This document shows, piece by piece, positions 12,779 through 20,715 of a stretch of DNA of 64,000 nt (position 1 is the stretch's first letter; each line of letters starts with the position of its first letter). The position numbers and the translations under genes are program-made. The DNA lies in IMG/VR virus record IMGVR_UViG_3300044638_004964, positions 1-64,000 of that record, one strand, 5' to 3'. Below the pieces are notes generated by a model. The model was not told the DNA's origin. It saw only the letters and a list, made by a program, of their open reading frames with translations, and did not search any database. The stretch comes from a virus.

Positions 12779-14887
12779 ATGAAACTTCACGCTAGCACCA
12801 ACGTCATTGAAAAGTCTGGTAACTTTGAAGAGTCGAAGTTCAGCATCGAAGCTTCGTCCAAGGCGTTTTTCATTCTGTCTGACGGTCTTTATTCTAACAA
12901 GATTCTCGCGGTTGTTCGTGAGCTTTCTACCAATGCGTATGATTCGCACGTTGAGGCTGGCAAGGTCAGCGTTCCGTTCGATGTTCATCTGCCCACGCAG
13001 CTTGAGCCTACGTTTTTTATTCGTGACTATGGCACCAGCATGGATCATGATAGCTGTATGCAACTTTATACAACGTATTTCCGCAGTACGCGAAACAATA
13101 GTAATGACGCTGTAGGTTGTCTTGGTCTTGGTAGCAAGGCTCCCTTTGCTTATTCTGATAGTTTTACTGTCGAGGCTTTCCTTGATGGTAAGCGTAGGCT
13201 TTATGCTGCCTATAAGAATGAGGATGGTAGCCCCGTGTTCTCTCTGATGGACACTTTTGAAACAACTGAGCCTAATGGCATTAAGGTTTCTATCAATGTT
13301 CAAGATGGCGACGTTAATCGATTCATTCGCGAGGCTCATAAGGTTTATGAGTTCTTCAAGGTTCGCCCCAAGTTTATCGGTGAATCTATTTCTTATGAAA
13401 ATCCCAACAAGGTTATTGAGGGAACCAACTGGTATTTTGATGATAACAGTTCCGATAATCTGATCATCATGGGTCAGATTGCGTATCCTCTCGACCACTA
13501 TCAGCTTATGAATAGCGGTTTTGATAATAAGACTGTTAGCTTTATTCAAGATTCCAGCGGTCTGCGTCTTTTCGTAAAGATTGGTGATGTTGACATTACT
13601 CCCAGCCGCGAATCCTTGTCTTATAGCAAGGAAACCAAGACTAATATCGTCAACATGGCACGTACCATCGCTGAAGAAATTGCGGTTAAGATTCAAGAAG
13701 AAATTAAGAGTCAGCCGTCTTTGTTTAAAGCGCGTAAGAAATATGTACAGGTTAGCGACCAGTGCCACTCTATCAAGACTGCCGTTGAATCGCTGCACAA
13801 ATCTCTTACTTGGAATGATACCAAGCTTTTTGATAGCAATGCTGCTGAAAGTGTTGGTATCAAGGGTTGCAGCGTAGATATCTTTGAAAAGTCTCAGTGG
13901 CGTAAAAAGATTGAAGTTAAGAAAAATACCGAGCATATGTTCTTCGGTACTAAAACTAAATTTATTGTTGACGATCTTAATCGCGGTGGAGTTAGTCGAA
14001 TTCGTCAAATGATGCGTGATGCTAATAATAGTCAGGTCTGCTACTGCTATAAGCTTTCTGAAGGAGAGACTGTTGACAGTTGCAAGCTGTATGATATCAT
14101 GGGTGGAGCAACCAAAGAGGATGTGATCCTTACATCGAATCTTCCCAAGGTTGAATACAATCGTCAAAGCTATGGTAATTCAGACGGTTTGCCCGCTGTT
14201 CAAATTCAAGTCTATAATGAAGAAACTGGCAAGTTTGAAGTGTGTAACATGAGCGTAAAGTTTGAAAACGCCCACTACTTCATTGAATCGAAAGATACTA
14301 TCAAGATCGGCTACTCACATGTCGATACTAGGTATCTGCAAGATGTACTGACTTGGGTTCATCAACACTATAGTGAAGTTGTTAGCGATGCCACGTTTTA
14401 TATTGTTAAGCCTTCTGTGGCTAAGAATCGTAAACTGGAACAGCGAGACAACTGGACTAATGGTTGCAATTTGCTTGAGACTGTTTTTGCAGATGCTGTT
14501 GAAAAGCACCGCGAAGATATTATCACTGTGAATACTCGCAGCCCATTGTCTGCCTCTAGGAATGATCGCTGGATTGATATTCTCAACATGACTAAGACTA
14601 ATTGCAAAGCAAAGCAGATTGCGACAGAGTATAATGAATACAGGAAGAGGATTGACAACATCTCAGCCGACATGTATACTATTCAAGGTATGGCAGAAAA
14701 ACTGCACAACGTTGAAGCAGTCAATTTTAGCAACGTGAAGATCAACACTGATAAGTTTTCGAAAGAATTTGATAAGGAAATGATGAAGTATCCCATGCTT
14801 AAGTTCGCCGCCAATGTCTGGGGCGAAGCTGATAAGCAACTTGTGGCCGATTATATCGACTGCATTGAGAACAATAACACACTGTGA
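12779..14887 (+). CDS. rIIA: rIIA-like protein (GHKL ATPase)
   Basis: T4 rIIA and rIIB act at the membrane and protect infected cells from premature death triggered by other replicons. The 702-residue product starts with a GHKL ATPase domain: N box R-E-L-S-T-N-A-Y-D (47-55), G1 box R-D-Y-G-T-S-M-D (82-89) and G2 box G-C-L-G-L-G-S-K-A (113-121). Length matches T4 RIIA (about 725). Codon choice differs from most of the window (CGT/CGC Arg, CCC Pro, higher GC), suggesting high expression. The rIIB-like gene follows after 23 bases. Confidence 0.85.
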   Translation: MKLHASTNVIEKSGNFEESKFSIEASSKAFFILSDGLYSNKILAVVRELSTNAYDSHVEAGKVSVPFDVHLPTQLEPTFFIRDYGTSMDHDSCMQLYTTYFRSTRNNSNDAVGCLGLGSKAPFAYSDSFTVEAFLDGKRRLYAAYKNEDGSPVFSLMDTFETTEPNGIKVSINVQDGDVNRFIREAHKVYEFFKVRPKFIGESISYENPNKVIEGTNWYFDDNSSDNLIIMGQIAYPLDHYQLMNSGFDNKTVSFIQDSSGLRLFVKIGDVDITPSRESLSYSKETKTNIVNMARTIAEEIAVKIQEEIKSQPSLFKARKKYVQVSDQCHSIKTAVESLHKSLTWNDTKLFDSNAAESVGIKGCSVDIFEKSQWRKKIEVKKNTEHMFFGTKTKFIVDDLNRGGVSRIRQMMRDANNSQVCYCYKLSEGETVDSCKLYDIMGGATKEDVILTSNLPKVEYNRQSYGNSDGLPAVQIQVYNEETGKFEVCNMSVKFENAHYFIESKDTIKIGYSHVDTRYLQDVLTWVHQHYSEVVSDATFYIVKPSVAKNRKLEQRDNWTNGCNLLETVFADAVEKHREDIITVNTRSPLSASRNDRWIDILNMTKTNCKAKQIATEYNEYRKRIDNISADMYTIQGMAEKLHNVEAVNFSNVKINTDKFSKEFDKEMMKYPMLKFAANVWGEADKQLVADYIDCIENNNTL

Positions 14888-14910
14888 AAGGTCTAAACTA
14901 GGAGTATATC

Positions 14911-15777
14911 ATGAAATATATTATTGCAAACGACGGTAACGTTACAGCGGTGGTCAGCAGTCAAACGTATAACTTTGGCAAGGCTCACCCAAATTATAAT
15001 AAGCTGGTCAATCATCTTAAGAATAATAATGTTGAGCATTTCGAAGCTTGCTACGATATCGTGTCTCATCTTAATTCTTATTGCGAGGGCTATGTGAATT
15101 GTGCGGACGGTGTTCTGAATTGGGACGGTATTAAGATGCCCAACATGTTCACCAGCACAATTCTGGATATGGTCAAGCAGGGTTTTCCTTTTGAGCCGAT
15201 GCTTAACTTCCTTGATAATATGAGCCAGAATCCTTCTGACCACGCTATCGTTGAATTGTTCGACTTCATGGAGAATAAGCATATGCCTATTACTATGGAT
15301 GGACACTTCTTGGCATACAAGGCTGTTAAGAATAATTTCAAAGATATTTACTCTGGCACGTTTGATAATTCAGTTGGTAGCGTATGCTCTGTGCCTCGTA
15401 GTCAGGTTGATGGCAATCGTGATAATGGTTGCGGCAAGGGATTGCATGTTGGTGCTATCGACTATGCCAAGTCTTATGGCGGTATTAATCTTGATGAAGA
15501 TGGCGATAACGACGGTGGTAATCAGCTTATGATTTGCAAGGTTAATCCCCGTGACGTTGTTAGCGTTCCTACAGATCATAAGTTTCAAAAGCTTCGTACT
15601 TGTCGATATGAAGTTGTGTCTAAGTTTGATAGTGTTTTTGATAAGATCATCCATATGACAGAGCAGGACAAGGCTTATATGGCAACCAAGAAGCGTAACC
15701 GCGAATGGGTTGTTGAAGTCACAGCAAAGCTTGACAAGATTAATTTGGTTCTTAGTAAGAAGTTGATGAGTGTGTGA
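14911..15777 (+). CDS. rIIB: rIIB-like protein
   Basis: The 288-residue product resembles T4 RIIB (312 aa): a short N-terminal domain, then a block with L-N-F-L-D-N-M, F-L-A-Y-K-A-V-K and a Cys/Gly-rich G-L-H-V-G segment ending in C-R-Y-E-V-V. It is directly downstream of rIIA behind AGGAG and shares the GC-richer codon use. A large hairpin follows, so rIIA-rIIB look like a two-gene operon. Function in this phage is inferred from T4. Confidence 0.8.
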   Translation: MKYIIANDGNVTAVVSSQTYNFGKAHPNYNKLVNHLKNNNVEHFEACYDIVSHLNSYCEGYVNCADGVLNWDGIKMPNMFTSTILDMVKQGFPFEPMLNFLDNMSQNPSDHAIVELFDFMENKHMPITMDGHFLAYKAVKNNFKDIYSGTFDNSVGSVCSVPRSQVDGNRDNGCGKGLHVGAIDYAKSYGGINLDEDGDNDGGNQLMICKVNPRDVVSVPTDHKFQKLRTCRYEVVSKFDSVFDKIIHMTEQDKAYMATKKRNREWVVEVTAKLDKINLVLSKKLMSV

Positions 15778-15788
15778 TTGAATGTTTG

Positions 15789-15831
15789 AGAGTATAACGG
15801 GGATGGGGAAACTCACCCCGTTTACTCTTAA
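15789..15831 (+). terminator. large hairpin after rIIB
   Basis: AGAGTA plus AACGGGG (15789-15802, one bulged T) pair with CCCCGTT plus TACTCT (15816-15828) around a 13-base loop. Only TTAAAA follows, so intrinsic termination would be weak; transcript protection is an alternative. The rest of the gap to 15945 is AT-rich with no other signal I can support. Confidence 0.55.
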
Positions 15832-15945
15832 AATAATTACTGTCTTACCTTTTCCATCAAGATTATTTATAAAACTATGGATCTATTAAAATACCAGTTA
15901 TTGTGTAGATAAATATATGATCGGTACACAGCAAGAGGTATTAAA

Positions 15946-16479
15946 GTGAAAAATAATATAGGCGACAAAAAATATAATCTTCAAATATTAGAAATTATAA
16001 GAGAAAATAACAAAATTTCAAAGTATAAATGTATTTGTGAATGTGGTAATGAAAAGACGATACCAACAAATAAGTTTGGAGTAACAAAAACGTGCGGTTG
16101 TAGAAAAACAACAATAGGATCATTGCATAGAAAATGGAAGGGATATAAAGACATACAGGGTGGAATATGGTATCAATATATTAGAAATGCAAACAAAAGA
16201 AATATTCTATTTGATTTAAATATTAAAGACGCTTGGGATATATTTGAACAACAAAATCAAAAATGCGCATTATCTGGTTTAGATATAAAATTTGGACGAA
16301 GAGGAAAATTGCACCATAGAATAGAAACCACAGCATCTCTAGATAGAATAAATAACGATATGGGATATACTAAAGATAACGTGCATTGGGTACATAAAAA
16401 AATAAATCAGATTAAAATGGATATGAGTATGCAAGAATTTATAGAATTATGTAAGAAAGTTAGCAATGAAAATAAATAA
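15946..16479 (+). CDS. HNH homing endonuclease with N-terminal zinc motif
   Basis: The start is GTG 15946 behind AGAGG. The product has an N-terminal C-I-C-E-C-G-N and C-G-C motif, then a C-terminal nuclease core with C-A-L-S-G, A-S-L-D-R-I-N-N-D and V-H-W-V-H-K-K-I-N. The core and zinc motif are shared with the protein at 49675-50280. It lies between rIIB and the GMP reductase gene, whose start it overlaps by 14 bases. It is very A-rich. Confidence 0.82.
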   Translation: MKNNIGDKKYNLQILEIIRENNKISKYKCICECGNEKTIPTNKFGVTKTCGCRKTTIGSLHRKWKGYKDIQGGIWYQYIRNANKRNILFDLNIKDAWDIFEQQNQKCALSGLDIKFGRRGKLHHRIETTASLDRINNDMGYTKDNVHWVHKKINQIKMDMSMQEFIELCKKVSNENK

Positions 16480-17590
16480 TGACATAAAATTAGATTTTGA
16501 CGACGTTCTTTTGCTCCCAAAAAGAAGTATGGCAGCATCTAGAAAAGACGTAAATATTGAAAGAACATTTAATTTTTTCCACTCGTCACAACAATGGTAT
16601 GGAACGCCAATTTGTGCTTCAAATATGGATTCTGTTGGCACGTTTATTATGGCTGAAGCATTGCAAAAGTTTAACGCCATAACATGTCTACATAAACACT
16701 ATGCAATAGAAGAATATTGTGAAAATATTACAGATTTGAACACATACTGGTATAGCATGGGCATCAAAGATTCAGACATAGAAAAACTTTCTGTGTTAGT
16801 CGAAAAAATCCAAGACGTTCCTAATATTTGTATAGATGTGGCGAATGGCTATACTGATAACTTTGTGAATTTCTGTAGTAAAGTTAGAGAAACTTTTGGC
16901 AGTCGCCCCATTATAATGGCTGGAAATGTCTGCACACCAGAAATGGTACAAGAACTAATTCTTCATGGTGGCGTGGATATTGTTAAGATTGGAATTGGGC
17001 CGGGATCAGCATGTACAACCAGATTAAAAACTGGCGTTGGATATCCCCAGCTTTCAGCTATAATAGAGTGTGGACACGCCGCTCACGGTTTAAAGAGCGA
17101 AGATAAACGCATGGGGTTGATTTGTGCAGACGGCGGTTGTAGAACTCCAGCAGACGTTGTAAAGGCTTTTGCGGCCAATGCAGACTTTGTGATGCTTGGG
17201 GGAATGTTTGCTGGTGCGGATGAATGTGAAGGCGAGTGGGAATATGAATATCGTAGTGCAATCATTAATAATGATGGAACAACAAAATCAGAATGGTGGC
17301 AACCATTTGATCCCGGTTACAGCACAGAGACAAGAAAAAAGACACTTACATTCTATGGAATGAGTTCACACAAGGCTCAAAATAAATACGGTGGCATTAA
17401 AAACTATAGAGCTAGTGAAGGTAGGACTTTATCCGTTCCATACAAAGGATATGTTTCTGATATTATGTTAGATATATTGGGTGGAATAAGAAGTGCTTGT
17501 GCTTATGTTGGTGCAGACTCTTTGAAAGATTTACCAAAATGTGCTGAATTTATTCGTGTGAATAGGACTCACTTTGACAAGACACTCTAA
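16466..17590 (+). CDS. guaC: GMP reductase (IMPDH/GMPR family)
   Basis: GMP reductase converts GMP to IMP with NADPH. The 374-residue TIM barrel has the catalytic loop G-P-G-S-A-C-T-T-R (Cys183), D-G-G-C-R-T-P, F-V-M-L-G-G-M and F-Y-G-M-S-S, and the Y-R-A-S-E-G segment that aligns with E. coli GuaC better than with IMP dehydrogenase. No CBS domains are present, also favouring GuaC. It may recycle guanine nucleotides from host breakdown toward adenine nucleotides. It is grouped with deaminases downstream. IMPDH activity cannot be excluded. Confidence 0.88.
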   Translation: MKINNDIKLDFDDVLLLPKRSMAASRKDVNIERTFNFFHSSQQWYGTPICASNMDSVGTFIMAEALQKFNAITCLHKHYAIEEYCENITDLNTYWYSMGIKDSDIEKLSVLVEKIQDVPNICIDVANGYTDNFVNFCSKVRETFGSRPIIMAGNVCTPEMVQELILHGGVDIVKIGIGPGSACTTRLKTGVGYPQLSAIIECGHAAHGLKSEDKRMGLICADGGCRTPADVVKAFAANADFVMLGGMFAGADECEGEWEYEYRSAIINNDGTTKSEWWQPFDPGYSTETRKKTLTFYGMSSHKAQNKYGGIKNYRASEGRTLSVPYKGYVSDIMLDILGGIRSACAYVGADSLKDLPKCAEFIRVNRTHFDKTL

Positions 17591-17748
17591 TGGCAGCAAT
17601 AGTTAGTATTATAATTTCAACAGTATTATACATGATAAATTCAATATCATGTTTTATACAAAAAGATTATTCTCACTCATTAATGTGGGCTGGATATTCA
17701 TTTGCAAATTTAGGATTATTATGGTATGAATTTAACAAATTGGGATAA
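17590..17748 (+). CDS. small membrane protein (52 aa)
   Basis: ATG 17590 overlaps the last base of guaC, and TAA 17746-17748 lies inside the next gene. Two hydrophobic segments (V-S-I-I-I-S-T-V-L-Y and L-M-W-A-G-Y-S-F-A-N-L-G-L-L) suggest a two-pass membrane protein. Overlaps at both ends support it. Confidence 0.5.
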   Translation: MAAIVSIIISTVLYMINSISCFIQKDYSHSLMWAGYSFANLGLLWYEFNKLG

Positions 17749-18172
17749 GAGATTTTTAGAATTAGCTGAACTGGCATCATCTTGGTCAAAAGACCCTTCA
17801 ACAAAAGTTGGAGCAGTTATAGTTGATGACCAAAATATTATTGTTTCAGTTGGATTTAATGGTTTTCCAAAAGGCATAGAAGATAACGATAGATTAAATC
17901 ACCGAGATTCAAAATATCAAATTATAGTTCATGCTGAAAATAATGCCTTAATGTTTGCGAAGCGTCCTCTTGATGGTTGTACAATATATACTTATCCTTT
18001 TATGCCATGTCCAAGATGTGCTGGTATGATTATTCAATCTGGAATTAAAAGAGTAGTGTCATACAAGAACACAACAGATAGAATGAGATGGGAGCTTGAT
18101 TTCTCAATATCAAGAGAGTTATTTAATGAAGCTAACATACAACTGGAAGAGTGGGAAAATGGAAGAAAATAA
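17726..18172 (+). CDS. dCMP deaminase
   Basis: This enzyme converts dCMP to dUMP, the ThyX substrate. The zinc site is complete: His69-Ala-Glu71 and Pro-Cys95-Pro-Arg-Cys98. The N-terminal segment (W-S-K-D-P-S-T-K-V-G-A) is typical of the phage/ComEB group. At 148 residues it is normal length. A dedicated allosteric insert as in T4 is not obvious. It overlaps neighbours on both sides. Confidence 0.88.
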   Translation: MNLTNWDKRFLELAELASSWSKDPSTKVGAVIVDDQNIIVSVGFNGFPKGIEDNDRLNHRDSKYQIIVHAENNALMFAKRPLDGCTIYTYPFMPCPRCAGMIIQSGIKRVVSYKNTTDRMRWELDFSISRELFNEANIQLEEWENGRK

Positions 18173-18368
18173 AAAAGATGTAGATGAGATGATACAGTTA
18201 ATAAAAGAGTGTATCAAGAACAACAATTTAGTTTTTATTGCCACACTAGTTTGTAAACTTCAAAATGATTATCAAGATCTTGCTAAGTTAAGCACAGATG
18301 GTAACTATCAACCAAATTGGACACACAAACAAGTATTAGATTACCTAACATACGAACAAAAATTTTGA
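18159..18368 (+). CDS. small hypothetical protein (69 aa)
   Basis: The start at 18159 overlaps the deaminase stop and follows GGAAGAG. The product is helical and Lys-rich, with N-W-T-H-K-Q-V-L-D-Y-L-T near its C-terminus. No family was recognised. Confidence 0.55.
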   Translation: MEENKKDVDEMIQLIKECIKNNNLVFIATLVCKLQNDYQDLAKLSTDGNYQPNWTHKQVLDYLTYEQKF

Positions 18369-18397
18369 TTGCATCCACCACATCTAGGCAGTATAAT
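18369..18397 (+). promoter_or_regulatory. sigma70-like promoter
   Basis: TTGCAT (18369-18374) and TATAAT (18392-18397) are spaced by 17 bases, upstream of an AAAGGAG site and the ATG at 18415. The same TTGCAT/TATAAT/17 arrangement occurs at 23030. Confidence 0.65.
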
Positions 18398-18414
18398 ACT
18401 TCAAAGGAGACATT

Positions 18415-18591
18415 ATGACGATACAAGTTTTACAAGAAATGGCTGCTGCTCACCTAGAAAATGTTAAGAGAAAAATTAACGAACTTAGGGCGCAGCAGCA
18501 AATTCTAGAAGAAGAAGTTAACAAGTTGATTGAATACTACGAATCTCACAGTAAAGAGTTGCAGAATAGTTTTCAAGTTCCAGTAGAATGA
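18415..18591 (+). CDS. coiled-coil protein (58 aa)
   Basis: ATG 18415 follows AAAGGAG and the frame ends at TGA 18589-18591. Nearly the whole product is a coiled coil (L-R-A-Q-Q-Q-I-L-E-E-E-V-N-K-L). It has its own promoter. It may be an oligomerisation partner or small regulator; function unknown. Confidence 0.6.
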   Translation: MTIQVLQEMAAAHLENVKRKINELRAQQQILEEEVNKLIEYYESHSKELQNSFQVPVE

Positions 18592-18618
18592 TCTAGTAAT
18601 ATATTAGGAGAAATTATT

Positions 18619-18936
18619 ATGAATTACAGTCAGTTTTTTGATCGATTGGAAAATGTTGCCAATGCTTACCATTGGGATGTTAGTGATAATAAAGTTCTTG
18701 CCACTATTCAGAGTGGAACATTCAAGGGCTTTACTTTGAATCCAATCACAGCTTTAGCTCATAAGTCTGGCTATGGCTTTTTTGATAACACAAGAGAGGA
18801 TACAGAATTTGCAGCAAGGATTCTAGGACTCTCAAGAAATTTTGCTAGGAATATTTATAGTGCCACGCTAGGTACTTATAATCATGGCAATACTCAGGTA
18901 GTTCGTGGTAGAATTCGTTCAGCACTGGAGGTATGA
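18619..18936 (+). CDS. hypothetical protein (105 aa)
   Basis: AGGAGAA precedes the start. The sequence mixes helices with G-F-T-L-N-P-I-T-A-L-A and a basic C-terminus (R-G-R-I-R-S-A). It lies directly upstream of the first SSB gene and may serve replication, but I recognise no family. Confidence 0.6.
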   Translation: MNYSQFFDRLENVANAYHWDVSDNKVLATIQSGTFKGFTLNPITALAHKSGYGFFDNTREDTEFAARILGLSRNFARNIYSATLGTYNHGNTQVVRGRIRSALEV

Positions 18937-18940
18937 AAGT

Positions 18941-19273
18941 ATGAATATTAATACATGGCTAGGGTGTGGTCGTTTAACAAAGGATGCAGAGCATAGCGTT
19001 ACCCAGAAGGGTACAACTATGGCTAAGTTTAGAATGGCGGTCAATGACCGAAGGAATGATGAAACATTGTTCCTTAATGTTCTATGCTTTGGTAAGATGG
19101 CAGAAGCTCTAAAGGATCATCTCACAAAAGGTCGTTTAGTCGGAGTTCAAGGAAAGATTAAAATTGATGATTATCAGGATAAGGAAGGTAATACTAGGAA
19201 TTCCGTTTGCGTAATGGCAGATGAAATTTCTCTTGGACCGTCTAATACTGTATCTCAAGAAATTAAAGAGTGA
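18941..19273 (+). CDS. ssb: single-stranded DNA-binding protein
   Basis: The start at 18941 follows GGAGG. The 110-residue OB fold matches bacterial SSB: G-R-L-T-K-D-A-E near the start, M-A-K-F-R-M-A-V-N, L-N-V-L-C-F-G-K-M-A-E and G-R-L-V-G-V-Q-G-K-I. The usual acidic C-terminal tip for partner binding is missing or very short (Q-E-I-K-E). A strong terminator follows. A second SSB-like gene is at 52915. Confidence 0.87.
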   Translation: MNINTWLGCGRLTKDAEHSVTQKGTTMAKFRMAVNDRRNDETLFLNVLCFGKMAEALKDHLTKGRLVGVQGKIKIDDYQDKEGNTRNSVCVMADEISLGPSNTVSQEIKE

Positions 19274-19304
19274 ATTCAGTTAGCTAAATTCTATTGTGGA
19301 AAAG

Positions 19305-19342
19305 TGGCCCGATTCGCAGAAATGCAGTCGGGCCATTTTTTT
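19305..19342 (+). terminator. strong intrinsic terminator
   Basis: TGGCCCGA (19305-19312) pairs with TCGGGCCA (19328-19335), an inner GCA/TGC extends the stem over a GAAA-type loop, and seven Ts follow. This is the clearest Rho-independent terminator in the window. Confidence 0.9.
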
Positions 19343-19354
19343 CAAGTTTACCCA

Positions 19355-19382
19355 TTGACTTTGACGAAAGATACCGTATAAT
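19355..19382 (+). promoter_or_regulatory. sigma70-like promoter
   Basis: TTGACT (19355-19360) and TATAAT (19377-19382) are spaced by 16 bases, just after the terminator. The leader to ATG 19420 is about 30 bases, so the longer ORF starting at 19294 is excluded. Confidence 0.75.
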
Positions 19383-19419
19383 GATCTTTATTGTTGCCGA
19401 ACTATACAGGAATACAAGT

Positions 19420-19779
19420 ATGAATCCTCAACCATCTCAAGAAATCGCACAGGTCTTTGCGACCATAGCATTTTTAATTGGAGCATTTTATGCTTTCATG
19501 GCATATAATAATGTTATGTCTGGTTCTATGTCGGCACCGAACTATGATCTATTTACTCTTGGAGCTATTGAAGATAGTCCAAATCAAGTCGTTGTGGTCG
19601 AAACAGCTAAAACAAACTCATTCGAATCACAGCAATTGTACATTGATTGTATAGATACGCTTGTTGCGATTGGCTATAAAAAGACTGAAGCTAAGAAGAG
19701 AGCAAAAGCAATTTTTAGTAAGCACAAGCCAACACCTACTAATGTTCAAGAATTCCTCAATATAGTAATGCAAAAATGA
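19420..19779 (+). CDS. membrane-anchored protein with UBA/RuvA-like tail (119 aa)
   Basis: The start is 19420, downstream of the promoter and behind AGGA. An N-terminal membrane segment (F-A-T-I-A-F-L-I-G-A-F-Y-A-F) is followed by a linker and a three-helix C-terminal domain (I-D-T-L-V-A-I-G-Y-K-K-T-E-A). That pattern resembles the UBA-like domain that ends RuvA. Its role is unknown. Confidence 0.55.
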   Translation: MNPQPSQEIAQVFATIAFLIGAFYAFMAYNNVMSGSMSAPNYDLFTLGAIEDSPNQVVVVETAKTNSFESQQLYIDCIDTLVAIGYKKTEAKKRAKAIFSKHKPTPTNVQEFLNIVMQK

Positions 19780-20183
19780 ATATAATAGATCAATCGTTTG
19801 AAATAGCACTAACCCTTCTGCCAAAAGCCAAAATAAATAGAAACACAAAAAACAAATTTTTTCATTTTGCATTTGGATACAAGAAAAACAAATTACTTGC
19901 TATAGGTCAAAATAATCCAGAAAAAACTCATACACAAGCACTACTATTATCACAAAGATTTAATATAGACAATGATTATCCATATCTACACGCTGAAACA
20001 GATCTAATATCCAGACTGTGGGGAAAACATTACATAGACAGTAGCCTAAAAATGGTGATCGTTAGACTTAATAAACGCGGTCAATTAAGATGCAGTAAAC
20101 CATGTGAGAAATGCGAACAAATAATAAACGCTTTAGATATCAAAAAAGTCTGGTGGAGTATAGATAATGGATTCAATAAATAG
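19776..20183 (+). CDS. cytidine-deaminase-fold protein
   Basis: A zinc site is visible: His72-Ala-Glu74 followed by Cys106-S-K-P-Cys110-E-K-Cys113, the HAE and PCxxC motifs of the cytidine/nucleoside deaminase superfamily. It differs clearly from the dCMP deaminase at 17726. Its 135 residues match a minimal domain. Substrates could be free nucleosides, modified bases or nucleic acid. It overlaps neighbouring genes at both ends. Confidence 0.75.
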   Translation: MNIIDQSFEIALTLLPKAKINRNTKNKFFHFAFGYKKNKLLAIGQNNPEKTHTQALLLSQRFNIDNDYPYLHAETDLISRLWGKHYIDSSLKMVIVRLNKRGQLRCSKPCEKCEQIINALDIKKVWWSIDNGFNK

Positions 20184-20712
20184 GTTGAGAAATACAAAAA
20201 CATACCTAGTTGGAGCTATGGATAGAGTTCCTGACGGTGGAGTAACATGGAGAAATAAAATATGTCCAACTCTTAAGTCTTTAGGTGTAAAAATTTTAGA
20301 CCCATGCAAAAAACCAGTAGTAAATTCTTTAGAAGATGATTATACTCGTCAATGGATTGAGTATTATAAAGAAACAGGCCAATATGACAAAATTAAAAAG
20401 AACTATGCTATAATTAGGCGTGCGGATTTAAGATGCGTTGATGTGTCTGATTTTATTATTGCTCATATTGATTTAAATGTACATGCCTGTGGCACATATG
20501 AAGAAATTGTTACCGCTAATAGACAAAAAAAACCCGTACTAGTATGGTGCGAACAGGGTAAATCAAAAGCTCCAAATTGGTTATTTTTTATGTTGCCACA
20601 TCAACATATCTTTGGAGACTGTGGATCGCTAATAAATTATTTAGGCCATGTTGATTCAATATCAAATATTAATGATTTTGGGCGATGGGTCTTTTTCTCC
20701 AATCAAGGATAA
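20167..20712 (+). CDS. nucleoside 2-deoxyribosyltransferase-like protein
   Basis: The opening Y-L-V-G-A-M-D and the L-D-P-C segment match the Rossmann-like N-deoxyribosyltransferase family, and the G-T-Y-E-E-I motif (near residue 116) contains the glutamate expected as nucleophile. Length (181) fits. Members exchange or hydrolyse bases on deoxynucleosides or dNMPs. With the adjacent deaminase it may form a salvage or base-modification pair. Confidence 0.65.
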   Translation: MDSINRLRNTKTYLVGAMDRVPDGGVTWRNKICPTLKSLGVKILDPCKKPVVNSLEDDYTRQWIEYYKETGQYDKIKKNYAIIRRADLRCVDVSDFIIAHIDLNVHACGTYEEIVTANRQKKPVLVWCEQGKSKAPNWLFFMLPHQHIFGDCGSLINYLGHVDSISNINDFGRWVFFSNQG

Positions 20713-20715
20713 TTT

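Noticed and set aside
12734-14167. 477-residue ORF on the minus strand within rIIA
   Set aside because: It is a codon-bias shadow: the rIIA frame has GHKL motifs, a promoter and a ribosome site, and every supported gene is on the + strand.
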